A stretch of DNA of 11,549 nucleotides from Verrucomicrobiota bacterium (GTDB lineage: Bacteria > Verrucomicrobiota > Verrucomicrobiia > Methylacidiphilales > Verrucolacustridaceae): contig RGTE01000026.1 in assembly GCA_010025475.1 (NCBI GenBank), positions 1 to 11,549 on the forward strand, given 5' to 3'. The position numbers and the translations under genes were made by a program. Below, one piece after another: positions 7,318-11,549 of the stretch. How positions within the stretch are numbered: the stretch's first letter is position 1; each line of letters starts with the position of its first letter. The notes below the pieces were generated by a model. It saw only the letters and a program-made list of their open reading frames with translations. It did no database searches and was not told the DNA's origin.

Positions 7318-7770
7318 ATGAGCCTATCCGCCAAAGTTGATGAACAGATCAAGGAAGCCATGAAAGCCAAGGATGCCGATCGGCTCGGTGTCCTCCGGAT
7401 GCTCAAGTCCGCCATCAAGTACGCCGTCATCGAAAAGTACGGCGCCGACGGGGCCGCCAAGGACGAGGATGTCATCGCCGCCGTCCGTAAGGAGATCAAG
7501 AAGCGGCACGACTCCATCGAGGCCTTCACCAAGGGTGGGCGCGCCGACCAAGCCGCCAAAGAACAAGCGGAGGTAAAAATCCTCGAATCTTACCTTCCCC
7601 AAGCCATGTCCGAGGCCGAGCTCGAGGTGCTGGTCAAGGGCGTGATCGCCGAACTCAAGGCCACCGACAAAAAGGCCATGGGTGCCGTGATGAAAGCCTG
7701 TCAGGCCAAAGCCGCCGGCCGCGCCGACAACCGCGCCCTCAGCGCCTTGGTCGGAAAACTTCTGCCGTAA
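7318..7770 (+). CDS. GatB/YqeY domain protein
   Basis: The ATG at 7318 gives 150 aa, close to the roughly 148 aa usual for YqeY proteins. The open frame extends much further upstream but there runs antisense to the glycosyltransferase. Recognisable family features: N-terminal helix LSAKVDEQIKEAMKAKD (3-19), RLGVLRMLKSAIKYA (22-36), KRHDSIEAFTKGGR (62-75), the ESYLPQAMSEAE hinge (91-102) and the C-terminal tail MGAVMKACQAKAAGRADNRA (about 121-140), which resembles the tRNA-binding tail of GatB. The protein is cytosolic and all-helical. Its biochemical role is not settled; a link with tRNA-dependent amidation is suggested only by homology. A 6-bp inverted repeat, GCCACC (7291-7296) with GGTGGC (7312-7317), abuts the start codon, and no classical Shine-Dalgarno is seen. 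It is divergent from the glycosyltransferase and convergent with the YHYH gene. Confidence 0.92.
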   Translation: MSLSAKVDEQIKEAMKAKDADRLGVLRMLKSAIKYAVIEKYGADGAAKDEDVIAAVRKEIKKRHDSIEAFTKGGRADQAAKEQAEVKILESYLPQAMSEAELEVLVKGVIAELKATDKKAMGAVMKACQAKAAGRADNRALSALVGKLLP

Positions 7771-7802
7771 CCATCCCCAGCCGGCGAAATTGTTGGCTCC
7801 GG

Positions 7803-9266
7803 TTACGGCCGGGCCGGCAAAGGGGAAGTCTGACCTCCCTTGTTTTGCGAATACTTCTCCCACATACGGACCGCCGCCTGTCGTAATTCCTCGAGGGAGA
7901 TCAACCCGTCGTGGTCGGCATCCAGCTCGGAAAAGTGTTCCCGGAGAAAACCCCCCATCGCGCTGCGAACCCGACCCTCTTCGGCCTCCTTTTGCGCAAT
8001 CATCCCATCCCGGTCTCCATCGTATCCCTGAAAAACTTTTGCCACCTCCGCGGTCATTTCTTCCAGACTCACGTTCCCATCGCCATCGGTATCCAATTCC
8101 GCAAGGTGATTTTCAATCCAAGGTTTTCGTTCGGCTGACTTTTCCATCGGGCCACCGTCCGAAGGTGCCTTGTCCGAGGCCTCGGGCCTTTCCCCCATAT
8201 TCCCCGTCAGACTGCCCCGAGAAGGCAGCGACTTCGCCTCCTCCGTATCAATGAACCCGTCCCCATTCGCATCATGCCGGGAAAAATTAGCCTTCATCAT
8301 GGGCGGGGCCTCTTCCATCGAGATCTTCCCATCGCCGCTCTTGTCGTACCGTTGGATGGGATCTCCACGCCCCTCTCTTTTGCCCTGGCTCCCCGCCTGG
8401 GATCCCGGGTTAAGACCTCCTCCGGGTCCCCCACCGGGCGGACCTCGTCGGAAACTTGAATCCGGGGTCCCCTTCAACTTCCTCGGGTAAAAGGGAAATT
8501 CGGCCGTGGCGACATAATAATAGGTCCCCTGCGGATATTCCGCGGTTTTGCCCGTCCTTCCGTTGGCCTCGTCCAAATCGCCTGATCCCGGGACAAATTC
8601 ATAGTCCGCCTCATAAGTCCCGTCATACACCCCACCCGGCCCTGCGGTGCCTCCCGGCCGATTTCCTTTCTTCAGCCGATAGCTGGATCGGTTTTGGGCT
8701 GACTGCCCATAAATGGGAAACCCGTCAGCGGCATATCCAATCAGTTTCGGGCCATCGCCTCCACCAAGGGTCGATATTAATCCAGTCGGAATTCCATGAT
8801 AATGGTACGCCCCGTTGGGTTGCACGTGGGCGTTGTTCTGGTCCAACCCAAGGCTTTTGCGGCCTCCAAGCGCCTCGATATGCCACCCGGAGGTCCGGTC
8901 GTTTTTCCAATACTCCGCCGTTCCCGGATCAAAAGGCACACCGTTGACCGCCACTCCGATCGCCTGCTGCTTCAGCTGGGTAAAACTGGCGTTCGTCTTT
9001 GGATGTAGCGGCATCCGAAAGTTGTAATTCTGGCCGGAGGCCGCATTCGGGCAGCCCGGCCCGGGAAATTGACCGATCGCATGATTCGGGACGCCGTTGG
9101 CCCGGATCACGCGGTACTCACCCTCCGTTGTGATGGATACTTGGGGCGGGGGAAGATTGACGGCCGCTCCGGAGGAAGTCTCCATCCCCTCCTCATGACC
9201 GGGATGCCCCCAGGCCGGCGAAAAGGCAGCCGCACAAATGACGGCCAAAAACTGGAACACCCTCAT
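7803..9266 (-). CDS. Secreted YHYH-domain protein with five EF-hand calcium sites
   Basis: The ATG at 9266 gives 487 aa with a Sec signal peptide (1-20, ending AWG) followed by HPGHEEG. A start at 9335 would add 23 residues and overlap the SOUL gene. Residues 50-270 are the YHYH domain, with the signature HVQPNGAYHYHGIP (147-160) and GYAADGFPIYG (177-187). A Gly/Pro-rich linker (275-285) leads to five calcium-loop motifs: DKSGDGKISMEE (308-319), DANGDGFIDTEE (332-343), DTDGDGNVSLEE (392-403), DGDRDGMIAQKE (416-427) and DADHDGLISLEE (449-460). All keep acidic residues at loop positions 1 and 12 except the fourth, which is slightly divergent in between. YHYH domains have no firmly established activity. 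Export plus EF-hands suggest a calcium-dependent envelope or extracellular protein. It is last in a minus-strand run, 43 bases after the SOUL gene. Confidence 0.9.
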   Translation of the reverse strand: MRVFQFLAVICAAAFSPAWGHPGHEEGMETSSGAAVNLPPPQVSITTEGEYRVIRANGVPNHAIGQFPGPGCPNAASGQNYNFRMPLHPKTNASFTQLKQQAIGVAVNGVPFDPGTAEYWKNDRTSGWHIEALGGRKSLGLDQNNAHVQPNGAYHYHGIPTGLISTLGGGDGPKLIGYAADGFPIYGQSAQNRSSYRLKKGNRPGGTAGPGGVYDGTYEADYEFVPGSGDLDEANGRTGKTAEYPQGTYYYVATAEFPFYPRKLKGTPDSSFRRGPPGGGPGGGLNPGSQAGSQGKREGRGDPIQRYDKSGDGKISMEEAPPMMKANFSRHDANGDGFIDTEEAKSLPSRGSLTGNMGERPEASDKAPSDGGPMEKSAERKPWIENHLAELDTDGDGNVSLEEMTAEVAKVFQGYDGDRDGMIAQKEAEEGRVRSAMGGFLREHFSELDADHDGLISLEELRQAAVRMWEKYSQNKGGQTSPLPARP

Positions 9267-9309
9267 GAAAGATATAACCACGGTTTTGCGAAAAGGATGT
9301 GGTCTTTTT

Positions 9310-9858
9310 TTATTTTTTCCGGACCACGGGGACATGCACCTCGGACCGTTTCAGAAAAGGCAACATGAAAGGACTGTTCCAGTAGACCGCATACGGTTCC
9401 CCCGCCTCCTCCCATGGGCCCTGGCCTTTTAACCATCCACGCAACTTGGCCAGGTTCGACTCATAACTCGCCCGGCTATACCCGCCCCGGATGCCTACGG
9501 AGGCCACGTTTCGCTCGGGCAGGTTTTGCCGACTGACGCCCTCGGGTAATTGCAAATCCTTCCGCTTCGCCGAGGCGGGGTCCAAATAAAACACCATCGT
9601 GCCCGGCTTCATTTTCGCCTCCACCGGGGTGGTCATCGGCACCTTGTTTTGGTTGATGGTCTCGAACAGTCGCATGAACAGCCGGTTGTTTTCGTCGAAA
9701 TATTTGCCCCGCGTGGAAGTGGTTAGCACCGCCCCCGCCGGCAGTGTTTTGATCTCGCAAAAGCCCGCGGCCGTCATCGGGTAGGCTGACTCGTAGGCTC
9801 GGACAAGACTGGGAATGGCCAGACCCACCATCAGAACAGGAATCAAATGGGCGCTCAC
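9310..9858 (-). CDS. SOUL family haem-binding-like protein
   Basis: A 182-aa protein starting at GTG 9858, whose GTGA overlaps the stop of the upstream HD-domain gene, a sign of translational coupling. Longer starts up to 10176 would lie inside that gene. Residues 1-21 are a signal peptide or membrane anchor (IPVLMVGLAIPSLVRA). The rest matches SOUL: YESAYPMTAAGFCEIKTLPA (22-41), KVPMTTPVEAKM (72-83, the family M-T-x-P-V core) and YWNSPFMLPFLKRSEVHVPV (159-178). SOUL/p22HBP proteins bind haem or other tetrapyrroles, or act as hydrophobic ligand carriers; their bacterial role is poorly known. Only two histidines are present (H4 in the signal and H175), so a classical internal axial histidine is not evident and haem binding is uncertain. 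The family call is firm. Confidence 0.88.
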   Translation of the reverse strand: MSAHLIPVLMVGLAIPSLVRAYESAYPMTAAGFCEIKTLPAGAVLTTSTRGKYFDENNRLFMRLFETINQNKVPMTTPVEAKMKPGTMVFYLDPASAKRKDLQLPEGVSRQNLPERNVASVGIRGGYSRASYESNLAKLRGWLKGQGPWEEAGEPYAVYWNSPFMLPFLKRSEVHVPVVRKK

Positions 9859-10880
9859 GACGGTTGCCCAGGCTCGAGGACTTTTCCGCTGATCGGCCAA
9901 GGTAAAGGACCTTCCAGAGGTCGGTGGGCCTCCAAGAGGCCGCTGGCCTCCTCTTTCCCCCGCGCATAGCTCAACCGAAGCATCTCGATCTTCGCATCCA
10001 TGTTGTCGATGTGATGAAGAAGAAAAGCTTCCGGCGTCTTGGGTGCCACGGGGGAACCAAACTCCCTCGTGCCGTGATGGGAGGCGATCAGGTGGAGCAG
10101 ATGATCCCGCACCTCCTCGGAGGATGGCCTCAACTCGCCCCACGCCTTGCCCTCCGCTGCTTCCCCCTCCCGCCAAAGGGTGTTCGCCACTTCGATCCCG
10201 AGGGAAATGTGCCCCATCAGCTCACCTCTCCGGCTGGGCACCGATCCAAACCCCTTCTCCCCGGTATCATTTTCCCAGAGTTTTCCGAGATCGTGAAAAA
10301 TCACTCCTGCCACCAGCAGATCCCCATCCACCTCCGGATACAGCGGAGCCAGGGTCTTGGCCACCTTCAGCATCTGTGCGGTGTGATCCAAGAGACCACC
10401 CCGCCGGGCATGATGGTTGCGACGCGCCGCCGCCGCGCGCTTCCATTTTTCCGGGAACTTTTCGAATGCCCGCACACTGATCCAGCGCAGCCGCGGATCC
10501 TTCATCCCCTTGGCCGCCGCCAGGCACTCTTGCCAGCGCTGCTCCAGCTGTTTTCGGCGCTCCTCGCCCCCGAGGAAAAACTCCTCCTCTTCCGCCGGTT
10601 TCAGCTTCCGGGCGGCCGGCCCGTCCACGTTGGGACCGTAATCGCTCGGCCCGAATACTCCCGTCAGCTCCAGACACTCCCCCGGCTCGGCTCCGGAAAA
10701 ATATTCAAACGCCGGCGATCCGAAAAAAATGTTGAGGGAAAGCCGTTCGCTCTCATCCGCCAGATCGACCCGGAGAAAGGGCTTTCCATTGCGGGCTTGC
10801 TGTTCCCGCCGCCCCACAAACTGCGCCCGCACGGCCCCTTTGGCAGGGGCGGTGAGTTTCAGAAAATCCCGCAGGGTCAT
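9855..10880 (-). CDS. OB-fold plus HD-domain nuclease, YhaM-like 3'-5' exoribonuclease
   Basis: A 341-aa protein with an N-terminal OB-fold (about 13-95; tRNA_anti type, FLRVDLADESERLSLNIFF), a charged linker helix (96-125) and an HD phosphohydrolase domain (about 150-310). Metal ligands expected of HD proteins are visible: H157 and H166 in the GGLLDHT block, H196-D197 in FHDLGK, H224, H268-H269 in IASHHG, and H289-H290 with D292 in LLHHIDNMDAK. OB plus HD is the architecture of YhaM/CBF1, cytosolic Mn2+-dependent 3'-5' exonucleases acting on RNA and some single-stranded DNA. It lies 22 bases after the small CPTC gene and overlaps the SOUL gene by four bases. The length fits the family (about 310-340). 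Nuclease activity is inferred from family membership. Confidence 0.87.
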   Translation of the reverse strand: MTLRDFLKLTAPAKGAVRAQFVGRREQQARNGKPFLRVDLADESERLSLNIFFGSPAFEYFSGAEPGECLELTGVFGPSDYGPNVDGPAARKLKPAEEEEFFLGGEERRKQLEQRWQECLAAAKGMKDPRLRWISVRAFEKFPEKWKRAAAARRNHHARRGGLLDHTAQMLKVAKTLAPLYPEVDGDLLVAGVIFHDLGKLWENDTGEKGFGSVPSRRGELMGHISLGIEVANTLWREGEAAEGKAWGELRPSSEEVRDHLLHLIASHHGTREFGSPVAPKTPEAFLLHHIDNMDAKIEMLRLSYARGKEEASGLLEAHRPLEGPLPWPISGKVLEPGQPS

Positions 10881-10902
10881 GACAACGCCCCGCAGGCGCG
10901 CT

Positions 10903-11163
10903 TCAGGAAACTTTGCCTTGGGAAGCTGAGTTCCCGTTTTTCACGACCAGCCAGACCAGCCCGCCCGCCACCGAGGCCGGTGCGGCCAGCATGAAAATCA
11001 CGCTCCAGCCAAACCCCAACCCCACGGAGTTCAGCTTGTCCGAAACCATCGCCGGCCCGCCTGCGTCGTCCTTCTTCATGAAACTGTCCTTGCAGGTCGG
11101 ACAAGCCCGAACCGAAAGGCTCATGGTCAGGAGTACTGTCGTTGCCAAAATGAGTCGCCCCAT
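10903..11163 (-). CDS. Small exported CPTC membrane protein
   Basis: An 86-aa protein from an ATG at 11163. A signal peptide (1-20) is predicted to be cut just before C21, leaving CPTCKDSF at the mature N-terminus (C21-x2-C24). A lipoprotein cleavage at C21 is possible, though Arg at -2 is unusual. A second hydrophobic segment (about 52-76, GWSVIFMLAAPASVAGGLVWLVV) anchors the C-terminus, followed by a short polar tail. The C-P-x-C pair could bind metal or haem, or be redox active; the sequence does not say which. It is the first gene of the minus-strand run with the HD, SOUL and YHYH genes and is divergent from the DHH phosphoesterase across 83 bases. A longer frame up to 11254 in another register is a shadow. 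I do not recognise a named family. Confidence 0.72.
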   Translation of the reverse strand: MGRLILATTVLLTMSLSVRACPTCKDSFMKKDDAGGPAMVSDKLNSVGLGFGWSVIFMLAAPASVAGGLVWLVVKNGNSASQGKVS

Positions 11164-11246
11164 AGGATAAGTTTAAGGATGAATTCCACCCTCGGCAAGG
11201 ATGGTTGCCTCGACTCCCCCCGTCCCCGTCATTACGATCTCCCCCT

Positions 11247-11549
11247 ATGGACAAGGTTTTGGCTCAGCAGGTAATCAACCGTCTCGGCTCGGCCAAGTCT
11301 CCTGCTCTTTTTACCCATCTTCGTCCCGATGGAGACGCTTTCGGCAGCCTTCTCGGTCTGGCCCATGTCCTGAAAGACCGGGGTCAAAATCCTTCCCTAC
11401 ATGCGGAAGGAGGAATGATTCCGATGTACAACTTTCTTCCCGGCAAAGAGCTCGTCCAGGATGTTCCCGACCAACTCCCATCCGAAGCGGACCTTTTTGT
11501 GGTCCTTGATACCTCCACCCGCGAGCGAGTCGGAAAAAAGACCACCGAT
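11247..11549 (+). CDS. DHH-family phosphoesterase, NrnA-like (3' end off window)
   Basis: The ATG at 11247 opens a frame that stays open for 101 codons to the right edge. The N-terminal DHH signature is present as THLRPDGDAFGSLLGLAHVL (23-42), with H24, D28 and D30 as metal ligands and the usual P-D-G-D-A-x-G-S pattern. The second metal site appears as VVLDTSTRERVG (85-96), with D88. This is the pattern of NrnA-type oligoribonucleases, which degrade nanoRNA and dephosphorylate pAp; RecJ-like or other DHH/DHHA1 proteins differ in the DTS region. The catalytic DHH triplet itself and the DHHA1 domain would lie beyond the window, so the subfamily is provisional. Start choice is supported by the position just before the conserved domain; no strong Shine-Dalgarno is seen. 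Confidence 0.88.
   Translation, partial: MDKVLAQQVINRLGSAKSPALFTHLRPDGDAFGSLLGLAHVLKDRGQNPSLHAEGGMIPMYNFLPGKELVQDVPDQLPSEADLFVVLDTSTRERVGKKTTD

Noticed and set aside
7771..7802. Possible bidirectional terminator between the convergent GatB/YqeY and YHYH genes
   Set aside because: Only short imperfect stems (AGCC with GGCT) and no T-run on either strand.
9299..9327. Inverted repeat GTGGTC/GACCAC around a T-rich stretch at the end of the SOUL gene
   Set aside because: The stem is only 6 bp with a loop of about 17 bases, and it overlaps the SOUL stop region; the A/T run is explained by the Lys-Lys-stop codons.
9924..10994. A 356-codon plus-strand open frame
   Set aside because: It is antisense to the OB/HD nuclease, whose motifs are intact; the plus-strand translation shows no domain.

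Overview
The window is GC-rich (roughly 60%), gene-dense bacterial chromosome from a Gram-negative organism: it has an LPS-transport permease of the LptF/LptG family and many Sec-type signal peptides. Several genes have weak or no Shine-Dalgarno sequences and some use GTG or TTG starts. Together with a secreted CC-x2-C metal-domain protein, a YHYH/EF-hand protein, a SOUL protein and a tiny integrase-arm-like protein, this suggests the Verrucomicrobiota or a close PVC relative. That placement is inference from gene content; no rRNA or marker phylogeny is possible here.

Layout. (1) 1-624, minus: 5' part of a HAD phosphatase/mutase running off the left edge. (2) 718-4178, plus: a compact run of ruvB (Holliday-junction helicase motor), a secreted trypsin-like protease fused to TPR repeats, a 69-aa secreted six-cysteine protein, and a secreted YHS/TRASH-like cysteine domain protein. 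(3) 4179-4699, plus: the least ordinary part of the window. A possible promoter is followed by about 170 nt of strongly foldable sequence, a terminator-like hairpin, a second hairpin whose loop holds most of the ribosome binding site, and an 80-aa protein resembling only the arm-type DNA-binding domain of tyrosine integrases. (4) 7233-4746, minus: a GT39/ArnT-like membrane glycosyltransferase, broken by a -1 frameshift at a 7-base homopolymer, overlapping by GTGA with the LptF/LptG-family permease. Both are cell-envelope genes. (5) 7318-7770, plus: a GatB/YqeY-family protein. (6) 11163-7803, minus: a likely four-gene operon of a small exported CPTC protein, an OB-fold plus HD-domain nuclease (YhaM-like), a SOUL haem-binding-like protein (GTGA overlap with the HD gene) and a secreted YHYH protein with five EF-hands. 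(7) 11247-11549, plus: 5' part of a DHH-family phosphoesterase (NrnA-like) running off the right edge.

Most of the window is housekeeping or envelope function. The best candidate for something undescribed is the structured leader plus orphan arm-domain protein at 4206-4699. No CRISPR array, transposase, rRNA or tRNA was seen, and no stretch longer than about 300 bases lacks a gene.
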